From Streptomyces spiroverticillatus (GTDB lineage: Bacteria > Actinomycetota > Actinomycetes > Streptomycetales > Streptomycetaceae): 63,790 nt of DNA. The notes below the pieces were generated by a model, which was given only the letters and a program-made list of their open reading frames with translations, was not told the DNA's origin and did no database searches. The position numbers and the translations under genes were made by a program. The stretch is from positions 1-63,790 of the forward strand of contig BMUX01000028.1 of NCBI GenBank assembly GCA_014650415.1. The letters run 5' to 3'. Shown piece after piece: positions 34,739-42,627 of this stretch (the stretch's first letter is position 1; each line of letters begins with the position of its first letter).

Positions 34739-34830
34739 CCCGGGTGCAGCTGTCTCGCAGTGAGTGGGCGGGAAGTCCGTTGCGGGTGGCTGCCTCGTCC
34801 GGGTCGGGAAGGCCGTGTGATCATGTGGGC

Positions 34831-35382
34831 ATGACGGTCGGCCGGATCATCTTCCTCAACGGAACGTCCAGTTCGGGGAAGTCGAGCATCGCCGGCGAGC
34901 TGCTCAAGATCCTGGACGACGGCGTTTTCTTCCACTTGGCGGTCGACAGCTTCAACGCCATGCGTACGAAGCGGGACCTCGGCCCGGATGACCTCGATGC
35001 CGCTTTGCGCCGGACGCGGATGGGCTTCCACCGCTCGATCGCGGCCATGGCCGAGGTGGGCAACGATGTCATCGTCGATCATGTACTCAGCGAGCCGTGG
35101 CGGCTTGTCGACTGCCTGAACGTGCTGCCTCCGGAGGACGTGCTGTTCGTCGGCGTCCACTGCTCGCTGGACGAACTGGCCCGCAGGGAAGAGGCGCGTG
35201 GTGATCGTCCTTCGGGTCTTGCGGCGCTGCAGTACGACCTGGTCCATGAGCATGGTGATTACGACGTCGAATGCGACACCAGCACAACGGACCTGCGCGA
35301 ATGCGCCGAGCTGATCAAGAAGTTCCTCCCGCGCAGACCAACACCGACCGCCTTCACCCGTCTTCGCGCACGGTATCTCTGA
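34831..35382 (+). CDS. Chloramphenicol phosphotransferase-like P-loop kinase
   Basis: 183 residues. The Walker A motif is GTSSSGKSS (residues 11-19), followed by FFHLAVDSF. The residues DVIVDHVLSEPW and FVGVHCSLDELARREEARGD give the CPT-family nucleotide-binding and lid segments. Streptomyces venezuelae CPT phosphorylates chloramphenicol; most homologues have unknown substrates. No signal peptide. Single gene after the hairpin at 34711. Confidence 0.88.
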   Translation: MTVGRIIFLNGTSSSGKSSIAGELLKILDDGVFFHLAVDSFNAMRTKRDLGPDDLDAALRRTRMGFHRSIAAMAEVGNDVIVDHVLSEPWRLVDCLNVLPPEDVLFVGVHCSLDELARREEARGDRPSGLAALQYDLVHEHGDYDVECDTSTTDLRECAELIKKFLPRRPTPTAFTRLRARYL

Positions 35383-35555
35383 ATCCGGACGCGTCACGGG
35401 CTCGGAGTGTGTGGACGGCTGGTCGGCCGGGTCGTCATCGTCGCCAGGAAAGCGGCCGGATCGAGCACCGTTTCACGCTCGTACGTCTACCACCGCAGCC
35501 GGACGGCCATGGTGGTTTGCGTGAACTCTCCGAGCCCGGACGATCCGTGAGTGAT

Positions 35556-35925
35556 GGGGTGCTGTCGACTGCTCGGCGTGCTGGGGGAGCGGGCATGGGC
35601 CGGGGTGTACCTCGCGCGGCCCGAAGGGGGACAGACCGTCGCCGTGAACCTGGTGCGGCCCGAGTCGGCCGGCCAGGTCGACGGGGCGAGGCGCGCGGGC
35701 GGGGACTGGACGGCGCGCCGGTCCTGGACTTCAACACGCCTGCCGCGATGCCCTGGTTGGCCACCGGCTACGGACCGAGTCCCGACCCCCAGACCGTCGT
35801 CGCCGACGACCACGGTCCGCTGTCCGAGCGCTCGCTGCGCACCCTCGCCAACCGGCTCGCACTCGCACCGTCTGATCTTTGTCGACGGCCCCCGAGTCAT
35901 CGACTTCGGCGTTGCCCCACGAGAG
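35556..35925 (+). pseudogene. Degenerate Ser/Thr protein kinase remnant
   Basis: Pieces of a Hanks-type kinase N-lobe appear in two frames. RLLGVLGERAWAGVYLARPE with GQTVAVNLVRPE stands where the Gly loop and the VAVK strand should be, and the catalytic Lys is replaced by Asn. Next come MPWLATGYGPSPDPQTVV and HGPLSERSLRTLANRLALA in another frame, then IFVDGPRVIDFGVA back in the first. The HRD catalytic loop and most of the C-lobe are missing. At least two frameshifts and a deletion of about 40 codons make it non-functional. Confidence 0.65.
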
Positions 35926-36031
35926 CTCGAACTCGGCCCGCAGAGCCACGCGTTCAGCCTCGGAGCCGTACGTGACGGCCGCGCGGCCTCCGTTGGGCAC
36001 CGTCACCGTGATCGAACCAGCCACGCGCTGA

Positions 36032-36406
36032 TCAGCCCGACCCTCCTCCCGTCGCAGGTCCCGTTTCCTCGGCCCAGCGTCGACTCCACGCGTCCAGCGG
36101 GCTCAGCGCCTCGACGAGGTCCTGGCCGAGCCGGGTGAGGCGGTAGCCGTCGTCGTCCAGGGTGAGCAGGCGGGCGGCGGACAGTTCCTCGATCCGGGTA
36201 CTGAGCACGCTGGAGGACATGCGCTCGCACCGGCGCTGCAATTCACGGAAGCCGGTCGGAGCTTGCCTCAGCTCCCACAGGATCCGCATCGTCCAACGCC
36301 GTCCGAGCAGGTCGAGTGCGGCCATCACGGGACGCCCCGACGCGGACCCCCGCACCGGCACCCCCGGACGTGGCACCCCCGTACGTGGCGTGCTGGCTTC
36401 TTCCAT
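36032..36406 (-). CDS. HxlR family transcriptional regulator
   Basis: 124 residues. The winged helix ALDLLGRRWTMRILWELRQA with FRELQRRCERMSSSVLSTRI and LTRLGQDLVEALSPLDAW is diagnostic of HxlR. The first 28 residues are a Pro/Arg-rich extension coded by short repeated CACCCC(C)G units. ATG 36406 is chosen because AAGGAG sits five bases upstream. Divergent from the CMD-type gene, which it probably controls. Confidence 0.88.
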   Translation of the reverse strand: MEEASTPRTGVPRPGVPVRGSASGRPVMAALDLLGRRWTMRILWELRQAPTGFRELQRRCERMSSSVLSTRIEELSAARLLTLDDDGYRLTRLGQDLVEALSPLDAWSRRWAEETGPATGGGSG

Positions 36407-36420
36407 GCTCACTCCTTGCG

Positions 36421-36460
36421 CTTCGGCTATCGAAGCATCATAGTGATTCGAAAATCGAAG
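36421..36460. promoter_or_regulatory. Candidate HxlR operator repeats
   Basis: CTTCG-GCTAT-CGAAG (36421-36435) is an inverted repeat, and ATCGAAG recurs at 36429-36435 and 36454-36460 (25 bp apart). It lies between the divergent HxlR and CMD genes. Confidence 0.4.
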
Positions 36461-36474
36461 CAGGAGGTGCCGTG

Positions 36475-37035
36475 ATGCCCCGCATCGAACCGCTCACCCC
36501 GCCCTACCCCGCCGACATCGACCGGGCGCTCCGCCGATGGATGCCCCCAGGCGCGCCGCACGAGCCACTCACGCTGTTCCGCGTTCTGCACCGCAACCCG
36601 GAGCTGGCCTCGCGAATGTTCGCCCTCGGCGCCGGACTGCTGGGCCACGGGCTGCTCCCCGCCGCAGACCGGGAACTCGTCATCGCCCGCGTGACCGCGC
36701 GGTCCGCCTGCGCCTACGAATGGGGCGTCCACGCCGCGACCCTGGCACCGCAGGCCGGACTCAGCCCGGAACAACTCCGGGCAACCACCCGGCCCGACGC
36801 AGCAGCCGGCGCGCCATGGTCGCCACGCCACACGGCTCTGCTCCACGCGGTTGACGAACTGAACGGTACGGCCCAGCTCACACAGTCCGCCTGGGACGCC
36901 CTGCGCATGTACTACGAAGACGCTCAATTACTTGAACTCCTCGTACTGATTGGCTGGTACCGAACCATCAGCCTTCTGGCCAACGGGCTCCTCCTGGAAG
37001 AGGAACCTTGGGCCACCCGCTTCCCCACACAGTGA
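36475..37035 (+). CDS. Carboxymuconolactone decarboxylase/AhpD-like family protein
   Basis: 186-residue helical protein. ARVTARSACAYEWGVHAATL is the CMD/AhpD signature. Only one Cys plus a His follows instead of the CxxC of true alkylhydroperoxidases, so it is closer to the CMD subgroup that works on lactones or is of unknown activity. AGGAGG is eight bases before ATG 36475. Codon 152 (36928-36930) is TTA, a rare leucine codon in Streptomyces that makes translation dependent on the bldA tRNA. It precedes the DUF1330 gene by 46 bases, likely in one operon. Confidence 0.85.
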   Translation: MPRIEPLTPPYPADIDRALRRWMPPGAPHEPLTLFRVLHRNPELASRMFALGAGLLGHGLLPAADRELVIARVTARSACAYEWGVHAATLAPQAGLSPEQLRATTRPDAAAGAPWSPRHTALLHAVDELNGTAQLTQSAWDALRMYYEDAQLLELLVLIGWYRTISLLANGLLLEEEPWATRFPTQ

Positions 37036-37081
37036 CAACGTCTCGCCCATCAAGCGCACTCATCCCGAAACTGGAGGAACC

Positions 37082-37375
37082 ATGCCCAAGGGCTACTGGG
37101 TCAGTGCCTACCGCACCATTTCCGACCCCGGAAAGCTGGCTGCCTACAACAAGCTGGCCGGTCCGGCCGTCGCCGCAGCGGGCGGTCGGGTTCTTGTCCG
37201 TGGCGGTCGGGTCGCGGCGCACGACGCCGGAATCGCCGAGCGCACCGTCCTGGTCGAGTTCGACACCTTCGAGCAGGCCGTCGCGGCGCACGCGAGCGCG
37301 GCCTACCAGGAGGCGCTGCTCGCCCTCTCCGACGGCGTCGAGCGCGACTTCCGCATCGTCGAAGGCATCGACTGA
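37082..37375 (+). CDS. DUF1330 family protein
   Basis: 97 residues: MPKGYWVSAYRTISDPGKLA, then VLVEFDTFEQAVAAHASAAY, a ferredoxin-like dimeric alpha-beta barrel. Function is unknown; these proteins often accompany redox or stress genes. GGAGGAAC lies before ATG 37082. Same strand and close to the CMD-type gene. Confidence 0.88.
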   Translation: MPKGYWVSAYRTISDPGKLAAYNKLAGPAVAAAGGRVLVRGGRVAAHDAGIAERTVLVEFDTFEQAVAAHASAAYQEALLALSDGVERDFRIVEGID

Positions 37376-37658
37376 CCGAGGTCAGGTCGGATCTTCACCG
37401 AAGCTCCCTGCGGGACAGGCCTTGGCACGGTCGCTCACTCGGCGTCGCCGTCGGCGGAGGTGGGGCCGGGACCGGGGTCGGGCGCCATCTCGACCTCGCG
37501 GCCTGCGCGTCTACAGTGCGGTACGGGTTCCGGAGGTGACATCACTGGGCACGGAGGGCACGTCCCGGCGGCCGAGGTCCTGGCGTACTTCGAGCGCGGG
37601 GACGGCACCTTGGGGCTCTGACGAGGTGTTCCGTTCGCACAGTTGGAGGAGTTGGCAG
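37376..37658. other. Gap with a possible gene tail
   Basis: On the plus strand HVPAAEVLAYFERGDGTLGL ends at a TGA (37619-37621) 37 bases before the next start, which resembles the end of a small protein. No start or clear upstream part is found. Otherwise nothing recognisable. Confidence 0.3.
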
Positions 37659-38202
37659 GTGTCTGCTCTGGACTTCTACTCTCACGTCGCCACCTGCGGT
37701 GATGCGCTTGGAGTCGGCCTCGGTGCCGGCCCGGAAGCCTGGGAGGCCGCCTTGGGGGCGGCATTCCTCGATGTTCCCGGTGGGGGGGGTGCGGCGGGAC
37801 TACGGGCTCGTGGAAATCAACTTCTCGCCGGACCAGCCAGGACGGCAAGAACGGCCAGGACGGCCGGGACAGCCAGGACCGATGTCGTGCTTCGGCTTCG
37901 GCGTGAAGGTCCAACGGCTGCTGTACGACCAGTCCCCGGACACCGTGCCGTCACCGCTCTTGCGGGAGTACGGGGAATTCGCACCCCGCGTCCCCTTCGA
38001 GGAACTGCGGGCCGCCGTCTTGGCGCTCGGCCGCACGATCGAACTCGACACGGACAACACGTCGAGTGACATGGCCTGCTACCGGGTCTCCGCTTCCGCC
38101 GCCCGCATCCACGTCATCGCCGACCCCGACCCGTACGGGTCGGGCGACCCTGATCCGGACGGACATCAGAAGGGCGACGTCTGGGCCATCGACGTGTGGT
38201 GA
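37659..38202 (+). pseudogene. Hypothetical protein gene frameshifted at a G8 tract
   Basis: From GTG 37659 (GGAGGA upstream) the frame reads SALDFYSHVATCGDALGVGL and so on to FLDVPGG. At a run of eight G (37782-37789) it leaves the coding frame. One G fewer gives VPGGGVRRDYGLVEINFSPD and continues to GDVWAIDVW at 38202, restoring a single protein of about 180 residues. The two parts look like one uncharacterised Streptomyces protein. A PGRQERPGRPGQPG tract in the middle is also a short repeat. Sequencing error, slipped-strand mutation or phase variation could explain the tract. Confidence 0.7.
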
Positions 38203-38313
38203 CCATGCGGACAGCGGGGGCTGCGCCGTCCTTGAGTCACCATGAGCCGGAGCCGGCCCCTTCCGCTCCTCCCCCCTCCCGCCCTCTCGCCTGCCGCCCC
38301 GCATACTTCTTGG

Positions 38314-38940
38314 ATGGATACACCGAGGGCTTCCTGGCGCAATACCACGCACGACTGGGCGAGTTCTGTCGACCTCGATCATCTTGAGCACATTCGCCGG
38401 AACCCGGCCGCCTTCGCCCCCGGCGGCGTCCTGCACCTGATCCTCGAAGTCGTCGCCTACGCGGCCGACGAGGCCGAATGCGGCCAGGGCGGACACTGCC
38501 GCATCACCCTCCACCCCGACGGCTCCGTAGCCGTCGCCGACAACGGACGAGGCACCGACACGCGTCTCGACGAGCACGGCCACAGCGTGAAGAAGCCGGT
38601 CATGGCGACGAAAGACCTCAGGTTCTTCGACCGCCCCGACGCGCCGCTCCTGCCCGACGCCCGCTCCCGCTGTGGCATGTCCACCGTTGCCGCACTCAGC
38701 ACGTGGCTCGTCCACACCAACCGCCGCCGCAACGGCTCCTGGACCCAGCGGTACGAACACGGAGTGCCCAGCACCGGCCTGCAGCCGATCCCCGACAACC
38801 GCACGACCGGGACCACCGTCCACTTCCTCCCGGACCGGCGACTGGGCACGGCGAACGGCACCACAGCCGACAGCCTCGCAGAGCTCACCGCATCGTGGCC
38901 GCACCTCTGCGTCAGCATCGACGACCACCGCACCACCTGA
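38314..38940 (+). CDS. Orphan GyrB/ParE-like GHKL ATP-binding protein
   Basis: 208 residues equal to the GyrB N-terminal ATPase domain only. Matches are GGVLHLILEVVAYAADEAEC (GyrB helix with the catalytic Glu), VADNGRGTDTRLDEHG (Bergerat DxGxG), SRCGMSTVAALSTWLVHTNR and YEHGVP...TGTTVHFLPD. GyrB has Asp-Asn in the helix (VDNxxDE), and the Asn holds Mg; here Ala-Tyr (VAYAADE) replaces them, so hydrolysis is doubtful. No transducer, TOPRIM or tail domains follow. The start is uncertain. Such orphans occur in Streptomyces with no known role. Confidence 0.8.
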   Translation: MDTPRASWRNTTHDWASSVDLDHLEHIRRNPAAFAPGGVLHLILEVVAYAADEAECGQGGHCRITLHPDGSVAVADNGRGTDTRLDEHGHSVKKPVMATKDLRFFDRPDAPLLPDARSRCGMSTVAALSTWLVHTNRRRNGSWTQRYEHGVPSTGLQPIPDNRTTGTTVHFLPDRRLGTANGTTADSLAELTASWPHLCVSIDDHRTT

Positions 38941-39297
38941 ACCGATCACCTTCGGGTTCGGGCAGCGATCTTCCTGCTTCGAACTTGCGGGATGGACCGG
39001 CCCCTCTCCTCGACCGAGCCGAACTGCCCCGTTGGCCGCTGACTCGGCATGCCGTGATCCTCAGCGACCCGGGGCGGCAGAGCAGGAGGAGCAGGATCTC
39101 GTAGCGGAGGGTGCCTTTTCGGTCAGAGCCCCCGTCAGGCCCACTCGATTCCCCCGGGTACGGGGCCCTGGCCGAATTCCTGGCGACCGTGACCGAAGCC
39201 GTCATCCATGGCACCGGGCCGCCGACCGACGAAGCGGTACCCGGCCTGCACCGGCGCGCACCGGTGCGGGGGCCTGTGCTGGCGTCGCCGAGACTCG
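38941..39297. other. Gene-poor 357-bp stretch
   Basis: No gene is supported. The plus strand has a short frame with YGALAEFLATVTEAVIHG near 39160, and the minus strand an open frame with a run of leucines. Neither has a ribosome site or a recognisable family. It may be a decayed gene. Confidence 0.3.
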
Positions 39298-39807
39298 TCA
39301 GTGCAGGATCTCGGCGCGCAACTTCTCGTCCGGGGTGCCGATTTTCCAGTAGTGGACAGTGCCCCGAGCATCGCGGAAGTCCCCCGTGCCGCCGGTGATG
39401 GCCATGTCGAGCGAACTCGCCTCGCCCGTCCGCAGTGACTGCATCGTCAGGGCGCCCCGGTCGAGTTCCAGCGTGATCACGACCTGCGACGTGCGTTTCG
39501 CCCCGTCGAGGCCAACGACCTGGGACGACCCGCCCCCACGTCCGACAGCGCGGCCGTTCGACACGGCAGTGCCGGAGTACACGCTCGTGTCGCCCAGGCT
39601 CGGCCCTGCCGCGCCGAGATCGATGGCCTCGTACTGAAGGTCCTGAAGCTGGAGCTCGATGACCTCGACGTGGGTTCTCTCCGGTGCAGCGGCAGCGGCA
39701 GAGGCATCGGCACGGGCACTGGCCACGGCGAAGACGCTCAGGGCCACGGCGGCCAACGACAGCGGGACGAGCCTGCCGAACGAAGTGCGTACGGTGTTGT
39801 TGACCAT
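39298..39807 (-). CDS. Secreted allene-oxide-cyclase/dirigent-like beta-barrel protein
   Basis: 169 residues. A signal peptide (VPLSLAAVALSVFAVASARA) is followed by a small beta-barrel: FDRGxxGDTSVYSGTAV-like segment GDTSVYSGTAVSNGRAVGRG, then VVITLELDRGALTMQSL and ITGGTGDFRDARGTVHYWK. The GGTGxFRxARG motif is typical of AOC-like/dirigent barrels. In Streptomyces these are exported and of unknown activity. It is divergent from the chitinase gene. Confidence 0.82.
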   Translation of the reverse strand: MVNNTVRTSFGRLVPLSLAAVALSVFAVASARADASAAAAAPERTHVEVIELQLQDLQYEAIDLGAAGPSLGDTSVYSGTAVSNGRAVGRGGGSSQVVGLDGAKRTSQVVITLELDRGALTMQSLRTGEASSLDMAITGGTGDFRDARGTVHYWKIGTPDEKLRAEILH

Positions 39808-39889
39808 GACGAAGTCTCCTCGCTGTGATCTCGGTGCGCTCTCAACAAGACGCTAAGGGCGGCCAGTTGAGACGTCCAAGGTCAATGCG

Positions 39890-39905
39890 GCCATGACGTC
39901 ATGGC
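39890..39905. promoter_or_regulatory. 16-bp perfect palindrome upstream of the AOC-like gene
   Basis: GCCATGACGTCATGGC is a perfect palindrome about 85 bases before the start at 39807. Position and symmetry suggest a dimeric regulator site. Confidence 0.45.
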
Positions 39906-40019
39906 GCTGACGGCATGAGCAGACGGGCCCCTCGCGGTCTCCCTCACCCGCTGACCACCGGAACCGGGCGGGGATGGCACGACGGGCCTTCCCGCTCGCG
40001 CCGGACGGAACCGGCGCAC

Positions 40020-40053
40020 CATTGGTCTGGACCTTGACAGGTCCAGACCAATG
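40020..40053. promoter_or_regulatory. Dre-like double operator over the chitinase promoter
   Basis: Two perfectly complementary 15-base arms (40020-40034, 40039-40053) each contain a TGGTCTGGACC/GGTCCAGACCA element, close to the ACTGGTCTAGACCACT dre consensus of DasR and to the repeats known in Streptomyces chitinase promoters. TTGACA (40034-40039) lies exactly in the centre and can serve as -35, with a weak -10 TTGGCT 17 bases later. This fits control by GlcNAc through DasR. Confidence 0.8.
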
Positions 40054-40097
40054 CGGTTGGCTCGGGCCAATTCCCCCCTCACCGAGGATGTGATGTC

Positions 40098-41018
40098 GTG
40101 TTACGCACGCCTACTTCCGCAGTGAAATTCCCCCGGCTCCTCGCCTCCCTCCTCGCCGCGGCCCTCCTCGCGGTGCTCTTCCCCCTCCTCACCGCGACCA
40201 CCGCCGCAGCCGCTGCCTGCGCCACCGCCTGGAACTCCGGCGCGGTCTACACCCAGGGCATGACCGTCTCGTACGGCGGCCACAACTACCAGGCGAAGTG
40301 GTGGACGCAGGGCGAGACGCCTGGCACCACCGGCCAGTGGGGCGTCTGGAACGACCAGGGCACCTGCGGCGGCGGAGGCGGCCAGGATCCCGACCCCTCC
40401 GGATTCGTGGTCTCCGAGGCCCAGTTCAACCAGATGTTCCCGACCCGGAACAGCTTCTACACGTACGCGGGCCTGGTCGACGCCCTGAAGGCCTTCCCCG
40501 CGTTCACCAAGACCGGCAACGACACCGTCCGCCGCCAGGAAGCCGCGGCCTTCCTCGCCAACGTCAACCACGAGACCGGTGGACTGCGGTACGTCGTCGA
40601 GCAGAACACCGCCAACTACCCCCACTACTGCGACGCGGCCCAGCCCTACGGCTGCCCCGCCGGACAGGCCGCCTACTACGGACGCGGCCCGATCCAGCTG
40701 AGCTGGAACTTCAACTACAAGGCGGCCGGCGACGCCCTCGGCATCGACCTGCTGCGCAACCCGTACCTGGTCGAGCAGAACCCGTCCATCGCCTGGCGGA
40801 CCGGCCTCTGGTACTGGAACACGCAGAACGGGCCGGGCACCATGACGCCGCACGACGCGATGGTCAACAGCCGTGGCTTCGGCGAGACCATTCGCTCCAT
40901 CAACGGCTACCTGGAGTGCGACGGGCGCAACCCGGCGCAGGTGCAGAGCCGTATCAACAGCTATCAGAACTTCACCCAGATCCTGGGCGTCACCCCCGGA
41001 TCCAACCTGAGCTGCTGA
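40098..41018 (+). CDS. Secreted family 19 chitinase with N-terminal chitin-binding module
   Basis: 306 residues. Signal peptide to AAAAA near residue 40; carbohydrate-binding module 5/12 at 41-90 (AWNSGAVYTQGMTVSYGGHN, with WW at 68-69); Gly-rich linker GGGGGQDPDP; GH19 domain from about 103. E159 (NHETGG) and E168 (VVEQN) are the acid and base, nine residues apart as in Streptomyces ChiC, and YYGRGPIQLSWNFNY is the family signature. Like the bacterial ChiC type it lacks plant-type loops. GAGGA precedes GTG 40098. Codon 2 is TTA (40101-40103), implying bldA dependence. Confidence 0.95.
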   Translation: MLRTPTSAVKFPRLLASLLAAALLAVLFPLLTATTAAAAACATAWNSGAVYTQGMTVSYGGHNYQAKWWTQGETPGTTGQWGVWNDQGTCGGGGGQDPDPSGFVVSEAQFNQMFPTRNSFYTYAGLVDALKAFPAFTKTGNDTVRRQEAAAFLANVNHETGGLRYVVEQNTANYPHYCDAAQPYGCPAGQAAYYGRGPIQLSWNFNYKAAGDALGIDLLRNPYLVEQNPSIAWRTGLWYWNTQNGPGTMTPHDAMVNSRGFGETIRSINGYLECDGRNPAQVQSRINSYQNFTQILGVTPGSNLSC

Positions 41019-41053
41019 CCACCGCAGCCACCGTCGCAGCGGAAGCGTACGTC

Positions 41054-41085
41054 GGAGCCCGGTCTGCCACCGCAGGCCGGGCTCC
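41054..41085 (+). terminator. Hairpin after the chitinase gene
   Basis: GGAGCCCGGTCTG (41054-41066) pairs with CAGGCCGGGCTCC (41073-41085) with one mismatch and a six-base loop, 36 bases after the chitinase stop. Confidence 0.75.
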
Positions 41086-41115
41086 AGGCGATCCGCATCG
41101 ACAGCGGCGGGCCGC

Positions 41116-41496
41116 CTAGCCAGGTGGATGAGGAAGCTGCGGGTCCTCGGCACACGCTGCTTCCTGGGCCGCCATCACCTCGTCGCCGTACTCGAAGGCC
41201 CATGCGCCGAAGGCGTCGATGGGCCCCAGCAACGTCCACCCCAGAGCGGTGAGTCGGTACTCGACCCGTGCCGGCGCGCCGGAGTGTTCCTGCCGGTCGA
41301 CCAGTCCGTTGAACTGCAGCCGCCGCAAGGTCTCGGTCAGGACCTTGGAGCTGATGCCCCCGATCCGCTCCCGCAGTTCGACCGGGCGCCGGGGACCGTC
41401 GCGCAGCGCCCAGAGCACCACGGCGTTCCAGGTGTTGGAGAGCAGGTCGAAGGCGAGGCGGGCACGGCAGTCGGCGAGGAAGGCGTCGGTCGTCAC
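41116..41496 (-). CDS. HxlR family transcriptional regulator
   Basis: 126 residues with the HxlR winged helix: DLLSNTWNAVVLWALRDGPR, LRERIGGISSKVLTETLRRL, VEYRLTALGWTLLGPIDAFG. It is divergent from the F420/NADP oxidoreductase-like gene at 41571 with 74 bp between, and probably regulates it. The 3' end faces the chitinase terminator. Confidence 0.9.
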   Translation of the reverse strand: MTTDAFLADCRARLAFDLLSNTWNAVVLWALRDGPRRPVELRERIGGISSKVLTETLRRLQFNGLVDRQEHSGAPARVEYRLTALGWTLLGPIDAFGAWAFEYGDEVMAAQEAACAEDPQLPHPPG

Positions 41497-41570
41497 GTAC
41501 CAAATGGTGCCCGAGCCGCCTTCTAGCGTCGGTACGAACGGTCGAAGCAGGCACGGAGAGGGACCGCGTG

Positions 41571-42263
41571 ATGAGAATCGGTGTACTGGGCACGGGCAAC
41601 ATGGCCGACGCGCTCGCCACCCATTGGGTGCGGGCCGGGCACGAGGTGGTCGTCGGGGGACGGGACGCGCACAAGGCGGAGCGGCTGGCGCGGCGGATCG
41701 GAGGCGGCGCGAAACCCGCGAGTCTGCGCGTGGCGGCCGAGTTCGGTCAAGTGGTGCTGGCCGCGCTGCCGTTCGGGGCGGGAGTGGAGGTGGTACGGGG
41801 CCTTGGCGCGGCCCTGGAGGGCAAGGTGCTGCTCGACTGCTCCAACCCGGTCGGGCCGGGCTTCCTGCTGCTGACGGAAGGCGGACCCTCGGCCGCGCAG
41901 CAACTGGCGGCGGCGGCGCCGGGAGCCCTCGTGGTCAAGGCGTTCAACCTCTGCCACGAGGACGTGTGGCGCATGCGGCCACCCGGCTTTGACGGGCGAC
42001 CGCTGGCCGTCCCGGTCTGCGGAGACGACGAGACCGCCCTCGATCATGTGTATGAGCTGGTACGGGACACGGGCTGCGCCCCCGTGGCCGGCGGCGGCCT
42101 CGAACGCGCCGGACTCCTCGAAGCGACGGCCGCGCTCTTCATCGGGCTGTGGGTCGGCGAGGGGGCGGACGCCCAGGCAATCGCCCCTCCGCTGGCATAC
42201 GCGGCCGGCCCGGGCGATCCGCAGGCGGAGGACGGCACAGCGGCTTCGCGCCGGGACTTCTGA
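41571..42263 (+). CDS. NADPH-dependent F420 reductase-like (Fno family) oxidoreductase
   Basis: 230 residues. The N-terminal Rossmann loop GVLGTGNMADALA (residues 4-16) with VVVGGRDAHKAERLA (Arg-rich, NADPH-binding) matches the F420-dependent NADP reductase/6PGDH-like family. NPVGPGF and KAFNLCHEDVW in the middle fit the substrate side. It may pass hydride between NADPH and F420 or act on a different substrate. ATG 41571 is used; GTG 41568 directly precedes it. Confidence 0.85.
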   Translation: MRIGVLGTGNMADALATHWVRAGHEVVVGGRDAHKAERLARRIGGGAKPASLRVAAEFGQVVLAALPFGAGVEVVRGLGAALEGKVLLDCSNPVGPGFLLLTEGGPSAAQQLAAAAPGALVVKAFNLCHEDVWRMRPPGFDGRPLAVPVCGDDETALDHVYELVRDTGCAPVAGGGLERAGLLEATAALFIGLWVGEGADAQAIAPPLAYAAGPGDPQAEDGTAASRRDF

Positions 42264-42627
42264 GCGGCATCCGGACCGGCACCCCACATCGGGACGCAGC
42301 CCTGCTGACCGGGTCGGACGACAGTACGTCGTCGTCTTCGTCGACCGCGGTGTACGCGGCCCACCACCTCGCGAGCAGAACGGCCGGGTCGTGCTCCTCG
42401 GGCGACGACATCTGCCCGGGGAAGGGCTCACCGGCACCCCAGGGACGGAAGCCCGCTTCCACAGCTCCGCGGAGGCGGCACCGTCACTCAGCCACAGGAC
42501 CTGTACGGCTCCGACCAGCGAAAGCGACCGCCCTCAAGCGCGGAACGACAACCGCGCCCGAGGTGTGCGTGTGCGTGTGCGGATCGCTGGACGGAGCCGC
42601 GTCCTCAGCACTGCGGAGGAAGGGACT
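42264..42627. other. Gap with a weak minus-strand frame
   Basis: A minus-strand frame starting at ATG 42411 reads MSSPEEHDPAVLLARWWAAY, then TAVDEDDDVLSSDP, before losing sense within the 3' end of the oxidoreductase gene. It resembles the start of a real small protein, but the rest is not supported, so I treat it as a possible remnant. No other features seen apart from a GTGTGCGTGTGCGTGTGCGG repeat near 42562-42581. Confidence 0.3.

Noticed and set aside
40101..41153. Minus-strand 350-codon frame opposite the chitinase gene
   Set aside because: Shadow of the GH19 gene, which has a signal peptide, catalytic Glu residues and an operator.
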